Assembly: GCA_950295325.1 (NCBI GenBank)
Contig: OX485806.1
Span: forward strand, 23,062,001-23,126,000
Source of the DNA: Polytrichum commune
Taxonomy: Eukaryota; Streptophyta; Polytrichopsida; Polytrichales; Polytrichaceae
Length of the DNA: 64,000 bases
Direction: 5' to 3'
The notes below the pieces were generated by a model. The model worked only from the letters and a program-made list of their open reading frames with translations. It was not told the DNA's origin and searched no databases. The translations under genes and the position numbers were made by a program. Below are positions 21,454-32,819 of this stretch, one piece after another; positions within the stretch are counted from its first letter, which is position 1, and the number at the start of each line of letters is the position of its first letter.

Positions 21454-22053
21454 CTAGCTTTCATCAGCAAAGTCGTTGAAAACTTTTTCATCTCCCGGAT
21501 GTAACTCATAAACATTTGATTCACCAATATATGTCATTGTAGCCAATGCAATTATTTTTTCTAAGTCTACCATCAAATGATCAGTAAGATCATATGTCCA
21601 CTTGTTGTTAGCTCCTTTTTGATACCAACATAAACCAATCTCCACGTTTGATGGAGGGTCCATCAAGTCAATTGGATCCCTATACTCCACCCCACGATTA
21701 CCAAACTTCCTCCGCATCCTATAAACTCTCCCAACAAACCAAACCTTAACTCGAGTAGATTTTTTTGGCCTACCTTGTTTTTTCACAGTTTTAACTTCAG
21801 GTGTGTTCAAAAAACACACAACACAGTCACAACCAAGCTTTAACAAAGTGTCATGGTTTCCAACACTCAGGAGTTTAGGCTTCATATATAATATGCCAGC
21901 TCTAATTCGAGTCAACCGATTTTTACACAAATAAGGATTGCCATTCAATTGACTAACAACTGTACTTTTAAAAATTCTAGACTTCCATACCATTACATAA
22001 GCCACAACTGCCTCTTTCCCCGATATTACCTTGATACCTTGTACATGGTTCAT
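21454..22053 (-). CDS. Unrecognised 199-aa protein
   Basis: The longest clean reading frame in the window without obvious transposon homology, just outside the right end of the Harbinger element. The start used is the first ATG; upstream on the minus strand an AG ('ttatag' before 'ggtagtatg') could instead be a splice acceptor, making this a last exon. Visible features are a Cys-rich 'CDCVVC' near residue 75 and a basic 'KKQGRPKKSTRVK' at about 92-104, with the GRP core of AT-hook-like DNA-binding motifs. Next are 'VGRVYRMRRKFGNRGVEYRD' and an acidic C-terminus. No signal peptide or membrane segment is evident. Composition looks protein-like (Trp, Tyr, Cys spread evenly). It may be a host gene exon or a passenger gene of another transposon. 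Confidence 0.45.
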   Translation of the reverse strand: MNHVQGIKVISGKEAVVAYVMVWKSRIFKSTVVSQLNGNPYLCKNRLTRIRAGILYMKPKLLSVGNHDTLLKLGCDCVVCFLNTPEVKTVKKQGRPKKSTRVKVWFVGRVYRMRRKFGNRGVEYRDPIDLMDPPSNVEIGLCWYQKGANNKWTYDLTDHLMVDLEKIIALATMTYIGESNVYELHPGDEKVFNDFADES

Positions 22054-22439
22054 ACTACCCTATAAGGTTGCTAACAAAAATCATTAATCCTAGTTAATCC
22101 TAATTTCATCCAATATGAAAACTTATGATATGTAGTATAGTAACACTACCATACAAGTACAATTATTGTATACTTTTTAAAGGCCTTCCATATATGTACG
22201 TAACTATAAATTATAACATGTATACCATATGTATACGTAATACGGCAAGGTCCAAATCAATACCCCTCCTGTGCACTCACGTATACTCGTACATGTTTAG
22301 TACAGTGCACCCCCCGAGACCTGCCTTCTTTTCTTTCACCACCATCGTGCTCATGCATGCTCCCGAATTATACATGTAAGGGAAGGTAGATGGGTCTTAA
22401 ATGATTATTATTTTTCCAAATAGTCCACTTCTCCTAGGA

Positions 22440-22740
22440 CACGAAACATGCAATTAGTAGTACGAGATGATTAGGAAATCCAAATCAAGGATGTGGCCAT
22501 TTTCCTTATGAATTTTGGAGTTCATATAGATCATTATCAAAGTGGAGATTCTCGTGCTCATAAAATGGTCATATAGGTCCTCCCTCCCAACTATGTTGAT
22601 TATTAAGCCTAGAATGTTTATATGTTTTGAGCATGTAGTCCAACCTTTTTTAGACACGTGTCTATGTGAGAGCCGTTCTTGGAAGCCACGACTAGTCACA
22701 TAATGCTCAAACGTAGGTGTTGAATTAAGTTGAGCAACCA
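22440..22740 (-). repeat. Dispersed repeat A, copy 3 (minus)
   Basis: Reverse-oriented repeat A. The word 'ggtcctccctcccaactatg' corresponds to the G-run site. The upstream edge, 'gaaacatgcaattagtag', is the uninterrupted counterpart of the target of the MITE at 22941. Confidence 0.6.
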
Positions 22741-22940
22741 AATTAGGTACATCAACCTTGTGGGGGTCTTGGTCAATTAGTAAGGTATATGGGTGTTACT
22801 TGGTTAGTTTTTCATGTTCTCCAACTTCTATTGATTAGATTTATACAATGCAATGTGTTGTGTTGCGTAAGGTAGATGGGCCTTAAATGGATTCTTTTCC
22901 TTACTATCATGCTTCTCTTAGGAAATGAAACACGCACTTA

Positions 22941-23473
22941 GGGCCGCTTTACACTTAGAGGCCGGGCCAATTCGTTGTGTAAGAGGCTTGAAATCCTCAT
23001 TTGTGATTGGTCAAAAGGCTCAAATCGGCCCCAACCCCTTTACATCTAGAGGCCGGGCTGATTTGGTGGTATGATTTTTTAAATTAAAAAATGTATGTTA
23101 TGACACGGCCCGAGCTCATTGAATTGGGTGCACCCAAAATGGAAGGCCAATTCTTGGCCTAGAGGCCAATGTCATATTCCACTAAAAAAATCTTCTTAAA
23201 TAAAGTATAATTTTTTTAAGTGAACTAGATCCATTGGATTATGTGGAATCTAAAGGCTCTATCTTAGACTATGCTACATCCGTTGGATTAGGCTAATTTT
23301 TTTGAATCAGCTTGGCTTCTTGGCCCGAGGGCCTTTACATATGGGAAAATTGGCCCCCGGTATAATCTTATTATAATGTGTAGTAGAGGCCGGCCTCCAA
23401 CCCAAAAAAGGCTGAAATTTTGTGCAATCGGCCTCAAGGGAAATTGGCCCGGCCTCTAGGTGTAAAGCGGCCC
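22941..23473. mobile_element. PIF/Harbinger-type (Tourist-like) MITE, 533 bp
   Basis: The ends are near-perfect inverted repeats of about 30 bp starting GGGCCGCTTTACAC, with one difference visible in the first 20. TTA flanks both sides (22938-22940 and 23474-23476). The interior has further 'tttacat.tagaggccgggc' words near the ends, i.e. subterminal repeats, and no transposase. Confidence 0.8.
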
Positions 23474-23479
23474 TTAGTA

Positions 23480-23765
23480 CAAGATGGTTAGGAAATCCAA
23501 TTTGAGGCCGTTGCCGCTTTCCTCATTATATTTTGAGCTCATATGAATATCTTATTCATTATTGCGTGCTCATAAATACAATGGTCATACATGTCCCCCC
23601 CCCCCCAAATTATGTTGACCATGGAGCCTAGAATGATTATCATATTTTGAATGTGTAATCCAACATCTTTTAAACACACGCCTTTTTGGTATCCGTTTTT
23701 GGAGCCCCACCAAACCATAAACCAGTCAATTATAGGCGTCCAATTGAGATAACTAACCGAATCAA
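23480..23765 (-). repeat. Dispersed repeat A, copy 4 (minus), with a 12-C run
   Basis: Resumes directly after the MITE with 'agatggttaggaaatccaat', and carries C12 at 23595-23606 at the repeat's G-run site. Confidence 0.6.
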
Positions 23766-23925
23766 GGACATTTACCTTAGCAAATATCCAATGAAACCTC
23801 AACAATAAATTGGAATGAAAATTGGACCTCGCCTTGTTCAATCATGGTTGTCAGAAGCATAGGGTTGTAGAGTTCTTAGTTGATTACATAGGTCCTCCCA
23901 ATTGTGCTCACTATTGAGTGTGGAG

Positions 23926-25050
23926 CAGTTAATAAAAAAATTGAAGACATAGTATGGCCTCTTTTAATCATGTACATGTTTGGTGTTTGTTCTTTGATCC
24001 TTACCTAACCACACACCAATCAAATGTAGGGGTTCGCTTAAGAAAAGTAACCAATCATAACACCTGCATACCTTATGTATGTTTGTAGATCACGTGTGGA
24101 GTAGTTAATAAAAATTTGAAGACACAGTTTGGCCTCTTTTTATCATGTACAATTTTGGTGTTTGTTCTTTGAGCCTTACCTAACCACACACCAAATGAAA
24201 TGTAGGGGTCCTCTTAGGAAAAGTAATTGTTTATAACACCTGCATACCTTATGTATGCATGTAGATCACATGTGGAGTAGTTTAAAAAAAATTGAAGACA
24301 TAGTTTGGCCTCTCTTGATCATGTACAATTTTGGTGTTTGGTTCTTTGATCCTTACCTAACCACACACCAATCAAATGTAGGGGTCCACTTAAGAGAATT
24401 AACCGTTTTCAACACCCACACACCTTATGTATGTATGTATGTATGTAGATCACGTGTGGAGTAGTTAACAAGAAAACGGTAGAACTGTGAGGCTCTGTTC
24501 TTTATTATGAAAGACTACAATTGTAGTTGTCCACTTTGCTCATGCCAATTCATGGCTATTCACTATACCAAACCTTTCTTGCATTTTGTGCACCTTCTTC
24601 TCAAATACGGGTCAAGGATTGAAGCTACTCATTTATCACCCGAAATTTTTAAAATAAATAACCAAGAACTACCGAAATAACTATGGTTAACTAGATTTCT
24701 TTCAATGCATTTTAGGGAGCACTTCTATATATATAAACTATAGATAACGTCTACATTAAATACAGTGGACCAAAAATAACAAGAACAAGAAACATCCAAG
24801 TGTGAACACAAAGTGGTTAGGAAATTTGCTCTTGAAACGAAGAAGTTGATTCATAGTCTCTGTCCTACAGACAGAGCCAATCAAAATTTGAAGACATAGT
24901 TTGACCTCTTTTAATCATGTACATGTTTGGTGTTTGTTCGTTGATCCTTACTTAACCACACACCAATCAAATGTAGGGGTCCGCTTAAGAAAAGTGACCA
25001 TTTATAACACCCGCACACCTTATGTATGTATGTATGTATGTATGGCGAGG
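23926..25050 (+). repeat. Tandem repeat, about 176-bp units, four units, split by an insertion
   Basis: Units begin near 'ttgaagaca' at 23941, 24116, 24292 and 24888. They share 'atcatgtaca', 'tttggtgtttgttctttgat', 'accacacaccaatcaaatg', 'taggggtccgcttaagaaaa', 'caccttatgtatgtatg' and 'gatcacgtgtggagtagtt'. (TATG)n length varies between units. Units 3 and 4 are separated by the R6 insertion at 24469-24881. Single related copies occur near 36720, 37140 and 39930. Confidence 0.8.
24469..24881 (-). repeat. Dispersed repeat R6, copy 2, inserted in the tandem array
   Basis: Reverse complement of 6184-6632 apart from internal segments unique to each. It falls between 'gtggagtagttaa' and 'aaaatttgaagac', which are adjacent in the uninterrupted units (24098-24125). 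No clear target duplication or terminal repeats are seen, so the class is unknown. Confidence 0.6.
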
Positions 25051-25105
25051 GGGTGGAACTCCCAAGAAGGGGAGGTCGGGTTGGGGAGATGAAGTGGGCC
25101 ACACA

Positions 25106-25145
25106 CATGAGGGGATGCACGGTGGTGGTGGTGGTGGTGGTGGAC
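25106..25145. repeat. (GGT)n microsatellite
   Basis: A run of GGT triplets inside a G-rich segment. Open frames on both strands across it are low-complexity. Confidence 0.8.
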
Positions 25146-25327
25146 GAGTGGTGGCCGATGGAGCCTCTTCCGGGCCAAGTCGTTTGCCTTCTATCCCAAT
25201 CCCCAACCAAAGAGGCGGCTGAATAAGTTAAGCCTCGTTTAGGGTTGGATCAAGCATCGCCAACGAAACCAACGTCACTAATTTAACCTTAACCTTAACT
25301 TACATGCAGTACGTGCTTCGGTTGCAA

Positions 25328-26388
25328 GGAAAGCATCAGATCCACTTACCACCCGTTCCGTTCCGTTCCATTCCGTTCTGTTCTCTTCTCTTCTGTTGCA
25401 ACTATGTCGCTTAGTACACTAAATGCCCCCTTCCCACATCACTCTAGCTAAGCCTAAAAGTTGGTTCTAAGAACACGGCCTTCACACCATCGATACTATC
25501 GAGTCCCGAGCCTAGTTGGCAAATGATGTGGCATGCTGTAAAAGTGGAGGTTTAAAGCCCCAAGCACCGACCCTCCCATTGGTACCTAGGCATAAGGTAA
25601 GAATGTAGGAAAGCATGAGATCCACTTACCACCCGTTCCGTTGCGTTCTATTCTGTTGCAACTATGTCGCTTAGTATACTAAATGCCCCTTTCCCACATC
25701 ACTCTAGCTAAGCCTAAAAGTTGGTTCTAAGAACACGGCCTTCACACCATCGATACTATCGAGTCCCGAGCCTAGTTGGCAAATGATGTGGCATGCTGTA
25801 AAAGTGGAGGTTTAAAGCCCCAAGCACCGACCCTCCCATTGGTACCTAGGCATAAGGCAAGAATGTAGGAAAGCATTAGATCCACTTACCACCCGTTCCG
25901 TTGCGTTCTATTCTATTGCAACTATGTCGCTTAGTATACGAAATGCCCCTTTCCCACATCACTCTAGCTAAGCCTAAAAGTTGGTTCTAAGAACACGGCC
26001 TTCACACCATTGACACTATGTAGTCCCAAGCCTAGTTGGTAAATGATGTGGCATGCTGTAAAAGTGGAGGTTTAAAGCCCCAAGCACCAACCCTCCCATT
26101 GGCACCTAGGCATGAGGCAAGAATGCAGGAAAGCATGAGATCCACTTACCACTTGTTTTGTTCTTGTTGCAACTATGTAGCTTAGTACACTAATTGCCTC
26201 CTTCCCACTTGACTTTAGCTAAGACTAAAAATTGGTTCTAAAAACATGGACTTCACACCATCGACACTATCTAGTCTTGAGCCCAGTTGGCAAATGATGT
26301 GACATGGTTTGAAAGTGGGGGTTTTAAGCCTCCAACAACGACCCTCCCTCCCATCAATACCTAGACATGAGGCAGGAATGTAGGACCT
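25328..26388 (+). repeat. Four-unit tandem repeat, 260-280 bp units
   Basis: Units start at 25328, 25608, 25868 and 26128 with 'ggaaagcat.agatccactt'. Each continues through 'aactatgtcgcttagta', 'ctctagctaagcctaaaag', 'cttcacaccatcgatactat', 'ggcaaatgatgtggcatg' and 'cctcccattggtacctagg'. The first unit is longer because of a (GTTCC)n-like tract. Units 1-3 are very similar and unit 4 is clearly diverged. No open frame is conserved between units. Confidence 0.9.
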
Positions 26389-26720
26389 TTAAAAATGTCG
26401 CCTCCTGCCCTGGTGATTGGTTGCTTTTAGTCTTAGCTATGAGGGCACGTGGAGCTTCATTATCAAAAACCGATGGTAAGATAGATGAGTAGTAAGGCAT
26501 TTGGGGATGGGACAAAAATTATCTAGCATGTCATTGATTGGTAGATAAAACAATGAACATGTGTGAAAGCTACTTAACTAAAACCTACTCGACAATCTCC
26601 AGAGCAAGTTCTTGGAACTGCACTGGGATAGCTAGATGCCTCCGCTATAAGCAAGCGAACTTCACCCAGTTTTTAGGAAAGACTTTGGTTATCTGGTAAG
26701 TCATGTGGGAAGGGGTTTTA

Positions 26721-27099
26721 GTGCGCTAAATGTAGTGTTTAGTGTCATATGGCATTTTAATGTCACCATGGTAACTTTTTGGATGGCGCTTCTTATGTAT
26801 AAGTTAACAAATATTATCATGAATGCTGGATGAGTTCATCCATTGGCCAAAATCCTACCTTCATTTGTCAGCAACTAGTGATGAAATATTGTAATGGACG
26901 GTTGAAATCTGGATGAAAAAACATGTGGTAAGTGACAGTAATTGCAACACTGTAAATCTATAATCCCCCAAAAAAATTCCATGGAATGACAAACAATGTT
27001 GGGATAACAATTAGTGTTGGTGACACTACACCGCAGTTTACAATTAGTATTGAGCAAGCCAATTAGAATCCTTGACCCTAAATACCATATTTAGTGTAG
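26721..27099. mobile_element. Mariner-like ACACTAA-type element, copy 2
   Basis: The right end 'catatttagtgtag' is followed by TA at 27100-27101. The left end 'gtgcgctaaatgtag' follows TA at 26719-26720, diverged. The interior 'tagtgtcatatggcatttt' matches the 4.6- and 58.3-kb copies. Confidence 0.45.
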
Positions 27100-27101
27100 T
27101 A

Positions 27102-28250
27102 CCAGGTGGGTCAAATGTCAAGGGTACTTCACTTACCACCGGCTGCCTCATTTTGCATCATGAAATCCCAACATCAAAGGGGAGAGAGAGAGGGGATAAT
27201 TGTATAAGAACGTACCCTCTCATTCATCCAAAACAAAAGCCGATGAAATAGTATGAAGCCCGGAGGTTGGTTAAATACTTTCGTTGAATTGACACCATAA
27301 TTAGCTTCAAAGGTCCCAAATTAGTCTACTCAAGATCATTTGAGATGAATCGGCACAAACTTACGGTGGGGGTGGGGGGGGGGTCAAGTTTTTATGTTGG
27401 ATGGATGAGAGATTAGGTGATATACAATTTCTCTTCCATCAAAGGGTAGTAAACAAAAACTTTTGTGCGTCTATGAATTTTCTTCCATTCGATTCCTCAG
27501 CGCATCTTGCATGCATAAGAGAGGGGTTTTATCGCATATGACCTTATATCTCTTACCATCCAGCATAAATCTTGAACCCCAAGCCGGTGCCCTATAGATT
27601 TGTGACCGATTCATCTCAAATGACTTGACTTGGAATAGACTATTACAGGGTCTTTAAAGCTAAGTTCAATGTCAAATTGACATTACTACTTTAGGTCTTT
27701 TCTCTTGGATGAATGAGAGGTAAGCTTGTATGCAATGATTCCATGCATGCATGACTAGTGTTCATAGTTTAGGTTTTGAGGCACTTTTGTACTATGTGTA
27801 ACGTGCATGTTTAGTTGTGCACATCTCATAAATAGTCTACACATGGGTAAGGACTAGAGGTTATGGTTGAATTTCTCATTGCGTGGATAGAATAACACAA
27901 GGGATGTTTTGGGATTGCTTCATCCCATTGGAGGAGCGGTTGGTTATGACTCAAGTTGTCATGGTGATCAATGTGGGCATATGTATAGTGTGATTTATTA
28001 TGGGTAATTTCTATAGTGTGGCTCATAATACACATCATCGTGTAATTTTTTTAATGTGCACTTGACTCTTGAACCACTCACTATGTTTTTTGTTTTTTTG
28101 AATCTAAACTTTCCACAACAATAATGTGGCTCTGCAACATTTTCACATGTGACGATAATAACATTTTGACATGTGACAATAATTTTTTACCAATGCTAGT
28201 CTTGGACAACCATCCCTAGAATTTCTTGTCGTTATCAATTTTCCATTTTT
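27102..28250. other. Non-coding stretch
   Basis: Two loosely similar stretches (27180-27430 and 27530-27760) share 'ggatggatgagag'-type words and may be inverted copies of a dispersed repeat. No gene is recognised. Confidence 0.3.
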
Positions 28251-28259
28251 TTTAATTAG

Positions 28260-28900
28260 TTCATTACACACATTCCCACTCAAATGAAGTCATTATCTTC
28301 AATGACAAAATCTACGTGGGTTACTATGAGCTTGTTTTCAAATTCCCACGATGCCTTATCTTTGGGATAGTCTTTCCACACAACAAGAAATCTCTTGAAT
28401 GACCCAATCATGAGGTGTTGCAAATCAACTTGCAAATTTCTTGTAGGCATGCAACAAACATCTCAACCTCGTAAGCTACTTGAGATAAATCTAGAATTAC
28501 ATTGTTGGGACCTTAGACATATCTTCTCAAAAAAGTCATGTAGAAATCATGATGGTTTTTCCAATTGGTAGGTAAATCCAATGCATATGCCATCTCACCA
28601 TTGCTCTTGAGGATCTCAAATAGACCACAAAACTTAGGAGACAATTTCATAACATTCTAGGTTCTAATCATAAGCGTTTAGGTGTTACTTTCAAAATATC
28701 TTATGACCAATCTCAAACTCTCTCAAATTTCCTTTCTAGATCCACATATGACTTGAATCTCTCTTGTGCACCTCATATACATCGCTTATCACATTCCAAC
28801 ACACTATGCATTCTCCAAATTATTTGATCCAACCTCTCAATCTTAGAGTTAGGAGTTTCTAGAGATACTTGAGTTCGATCTTGAGGAGTGGACTCTTCAG
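28260..28900 (-). pseudogene. Ty3/gypsy integrase C-terminus and chromodomain remnant
   Basis: On the minus strand, 'KFCGPFEILKSNGEMAYALD' reads from about 28640 and continues 'LPTNWKNHHDFYMTFLRRYV' to about 28520. Near 28400-28325, 'FLVVWKDYPKDKASWEFENK' follows. These are the integrase tail and chromodomain-like segment of Ty3/gypsy polyproteins of the chromovirus type, where the chromodomain steers integration to particular chromatin. The pieces lie in different frames with stops between them, so this is a dead fragment. No reverse transcriptase or protease is seen next to it. Confidence 0.65.
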
Positions 28901-30130
28901 TGGAGACCTAAATGATGTGCGTGGGTCATTATGAAATTAAACCCCCTATATACGAGAAGTTTATAGAGAAAAACAAAATGTATACATACTAATGCCATGC
29001 TAGAAAATGGACTCTTGTATTTATGTTAAGCTTTTCGATTTAATGCAATAAGTGCATGCACTACATATACAAAACATAAATATTGACTATATATAAGCAT
29101 TTATTACATATAAGATCCGCTTTCACTTTCCAATGAGAAAGTCATCGAATAGTAATTCATCCATAGCAAGTAACTCAATGATTGCATCAAGCAAACAAAG
29201 ACAAGAGCACAATGAGTTAGCCACAATCCAAAGAGCAAACCTCAAGGGAGCCCATGAGTGCTCCAAGAGCCTCCACTTTGTAAAAAACTAGAACCCAAAT
29301 GCAAACCCCAACAAGAATGGACATGGTAGTCATTGAGGACTATTACCATATGACAGCAATGAATGAAAACTTGGATTGGATGAAACTACCACATCTATTG
29401 TCAATTTTTTCTCTAAGCCCTAGGGCCCCTTTTGTACATCTACCTTTACTTTAACATTCCTGATAGCCTTTTCAAATGTGAACTAGAGAAAATAAATACC
29501 TCTCCCTTAAGTACACTATGTATGGTGATGCCTCAAATTATGCCCCTTCTTAAAACCACTTCATACATGGTATGAGGAGTCCACCCCTGAAGTTCAATAC
29601 ATGTCTTAATAAATATTTTAAAATTTGAATGAATAAAAAAAAATCAATCTCTTAACCATGGTGGCAAGTGCTGAAGGGCTCAAACATATGCATTGTTTGG
29701 GCCTAACTAGCCCATTTTAGGAAATAAAAGGTCCAATTTTTGGGAACCGAGAACACTTAATATCCGACATCAAATGTTTGTGGCACCTAAATATGCTTGC
29801 AATCTAAACCTAGTTGTCAACTTAGTCATTGACATTTGGCTAAGTTGGATTCCGACCATGACATGTGAGCATTGTTCAGAAATTGATAATGTGTTGCATG
29901 GAAATAGGTTGGCCTAAATTGTGAAAATGGGGTGGTGGTCATGCATGGGTTGGCTGTCTTAAACCACACAAAGGTCAATCCATGTGATGTGAACGAGGTT
30001 GAGCTCATAGTTGAATAACTAATCATGTGATTTTTTGTGATTATTTTTTTCAAGTTGGTGCAAGAGGGAAAATTGAAGAAATTGTCTTAGGTAGACAACC
30101 CTTATTTGCTTCCTTTTTGTAATCATACAC
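28901..30130. other. Non-coding stretch
   Basis: AT-rich sequence with no recognised gene. The 'accccctatata' word near 28940 also occurs near 21270, hinting at a shared low-copy repeat. Confidence 0.3.
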
Positions 30131-30134
30131 TTGT

Positions 30135-30400
30135 ATTTTTAGTGGAATGTGGTTAGGTGTGGCTTCAAGAATGGACACCAAAAAGACATATGTTCAAATG
30201 AGCATGGACAATGTGCTCAACATATGATAATTATTCTAGCTTCAATAGTCAACATAATTTGAGGAATGTATATGACCATTAATGAGCACAAGAATCCTCG
30301 CTTTGATAATGAATAAGATAGTCATGTATCAATTTTTTAAATTGTGAGCGAAGTGGCTACTACCTTTATTTAGATTTTCTAATCATCTCATACTATAGTA
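30135..30400 (+). repeat. Dispersed repeat A, copy 5
   Basis: Contains 'aatggacaccaaaaagacat', 'aatagtcaacataatttg' and 'gaatcctcgctttgataatg'. The G-run site is short here ('tttgagga'). Confidence 0.6.
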
Positions 30401-30403
30401 GAG

Positions 30404-30752
30404 GTGCCTATTCCCAATTAGGACCCCATTGGCAATCTATAGGATACTGGACTTTCAATTAGGTTGGGACTAAATTTGATCAAGTCGTAACCAATAATGC
30501 CATGATACATGTCTTGGTTTTGAGTGCTAAAGTGAGGAGGAATGAGTAGTTAAGATGAGCGGTTATGGGAGACTCTAGACATTGGTTCTATGTTTGGGCC
30601 AACTTTGGGCTTCAAAATTTCACAGTAATCTAGATTTATGGAATAAAATTACTGAAATATTTGTAGTCCTTGTGATTTTTATCTTCCTACACAAAAAACA
30701 TTTGCATCACCTTATACTTCTCCGGAAACAACGCAAAATCTTCTGAGTGATT
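30404..30752 (-). repeat. Repeat B, copy 4 (minus)
   Basis: Reverse complement of the long form of repeat B, from 'tagtagaggtgcctattccc' to 'ccttatacttctccg'. It is uninterrupted at the site where the 17-kb copy holds a MITE. Confidence 0.65.
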
Positions 30753-31219
30753 GATCTACTCAAACTATATGTTTCACATCACAATGAAGACTCTCATGCT
30801 CAACAGATGGTCATAATTGGTCATTCATCCAAGTGGATGGCACTTCCAACAAACATCTTGCATTTTCTATCCACACATATGATATTTTATTCACAACTTG
30901 TAGTTTACATCCATGAGTTGACCAATTACAACCGATTACCAGCACGAGGAGGCAAATGACTCGTTGCTTATACAACTCATCATCCACTATTTTTTCGATA
31001 ATTATCTAGTTCATAAAGGTCATAACATTACACAACTCCTTGACTACGTTCCGTGGGAGCGTTAATCACATGAGCATAATTCTCCCTTAATTCCAATATT
31101 TCTCATTTATGGGGATCACTCATGCTGAGTGTTGTGAACTTTTTGACAAGCATTTATCTATTAAAAGAGTTCTTGAATCACATCCTCTCTCTTTGGAAAG
31201 AGACCATCATGTAGTCGCT

Positions 31220-31390
31220 TAGTAGTGTTATAGTCCCCCCCCACACACACAACTATGTTGATTGTTAAACCTAGCATGGTTATCATATTTTGAACATGTA
31301 ATTCACTCAAAATTTAATCTGTTTTGAGCACATGTATTTCTTTTATTAGCTCTTACCACATATGCCACTCAAATATAGATGTATGATAAA
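31220..31390 (-). repeat. Dispersed repeat A, copy 6 (minus, partial)
   Basis: Contains 'aactatgttgattgttaaac' and a C8 run at the repeat's G-run site. Confidence 0.5.
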
Positions 31391-32130
31391 CCCTTAACTT
31401 CATGAGAGACCCATTTTGGGCTTAGGAATGACAATTGAAGGCAAATTCATCCAAAAGGAAGGTGCTAGGAAGGTCACAATAGGTATCATTATGTTCCTTG
31501 TGAATTTTTTGTGTCAATGGCAACGATCCCATTCTAGTATGAAAAGATGGTTGTTCATAATCAAGTTTTAAAGTCAAGAATGAACTAGCTTTTCCCTTTG
31601 TTGATAAAACATTTATATAATAACTTATTATTCTTTTGATAAATAAAATTGTCAATTTTCTATGGACTTTTTTCTTACCTCAAAGTGTATATCTATTCTT
31701 GATATAGTCTTGAAAGTTTGGACTATGATTTTATTGTTTATATTTATCACGATTGCTTGAAATTTAATGATTCTATATTGATTGAAAACATACCCTGGAA
31801 ATGACTAGATATTGCTATTGTATTGATGTGATCTTAAAATCATAAGTAACAACTTTTTTTTAGGTACAATAAAAGTTGAGCTCTAGAAAACTTACTTTTT
31901 AGATGATCTTATGAAACCACAATATGCTCTAGGAAATTAAGGGTTAAGATTAGTAACTGAATTAAGCATGTCTACCCACTAGTAGCCATATGACGAGCTT
32001 CAATAATTTTTCAAAAGGAAAAACTATGTATAACATTCCTTAGCTCTAAGAACCCTCATAATATTATAATGGGATGGGAGTTCAATCTTGAAATTGAGTC
32101 TCCCTACACAAGTTTTTGAACATCCCACTA
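31391..32130. other. Non-coding stretch
   Basis: AT-rich; no gene or repeat boundary recognised. Confidence 0.3.
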
Positions 32131-32133
32131 TTA

Positions 32134-32716
32134 GGGGTTGTTTACACCATGGACCATGAAGTCATCCCAAGGCCATGTATTATTTTTTATTGGTTGTTGA
32201 ACTCGTACCGGGACCACTTCGGTTTACACCAAGGAAAAAATGTCAAAGTGACCATGAAGTTCAAGGTCCCCAAAAGACATATTTTAAGGCCTACATTATC
32301 CACTAACATGGATTAACGGGTTTTGTGGTGGGAGAGGCAAAAGAGGTGCTCTAATAAAAAAAGGCAAGGGCCCATGGCAAAGAAATGATGTTATAATTTT
32401 TTTAAATTTTTTTAAAAAAATGTTGCCTTCATCTTTTTTTTTGGGGGGGGGGAAGAGAAGATGAAGACAAGAGAAAACAAGAGAATGGTCAAACTTGATA
32501 ATTTTTTTCAAAACTCTTGTTTTTGGGCATATATTAAAAAAATCAGCACATTCGCTTTGGTGTGTGGTCATTCCTCTTGGTCCACATTTAGTTTACACCT
32601 AGTCAGGGGCTCAAAGGCCTTGTTTTTTGGAGGAATCATACCATGAAAGTTGGACCATGGAAAGAGGCCATCTTGATGAAATGATCCAAGTTTATGGTCC
32701 GTAGTGTAAATCGACC
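32134..32716. mobile_element. Harbinger-like MITE family H2, copy 1
   Basis: Starts GGGGTTGTTTACACCATGGA after TTA (32131-32133). The far end, 'gtgtaaatcgacc', is a weak inverted match. Much of the element matches 59576-60191 in opposite orientation, including 'aagttcaaggtccccaaaag' and 'aaaagaggtgctctaat'. Frames inside cross poly-A/T tracts and are not credible. Confidence 0.55.
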
Positions 32717-32819
32717 TTTGTATTATGAGAGCCCACAAAAGGAGAGCTGAATGATGAGTAATGTTATGTGGGGCCGATGAAGAGGACTGATGTAAGTAAG
32801 TTAGTTGACATGTATGTAT

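Noticed and set aside
25328-26388. CRISPR-like or rRNA spacer array
   Set aside because: Units are contiguous 260-bp tandem repeats without spacers and without rRNA sequence.
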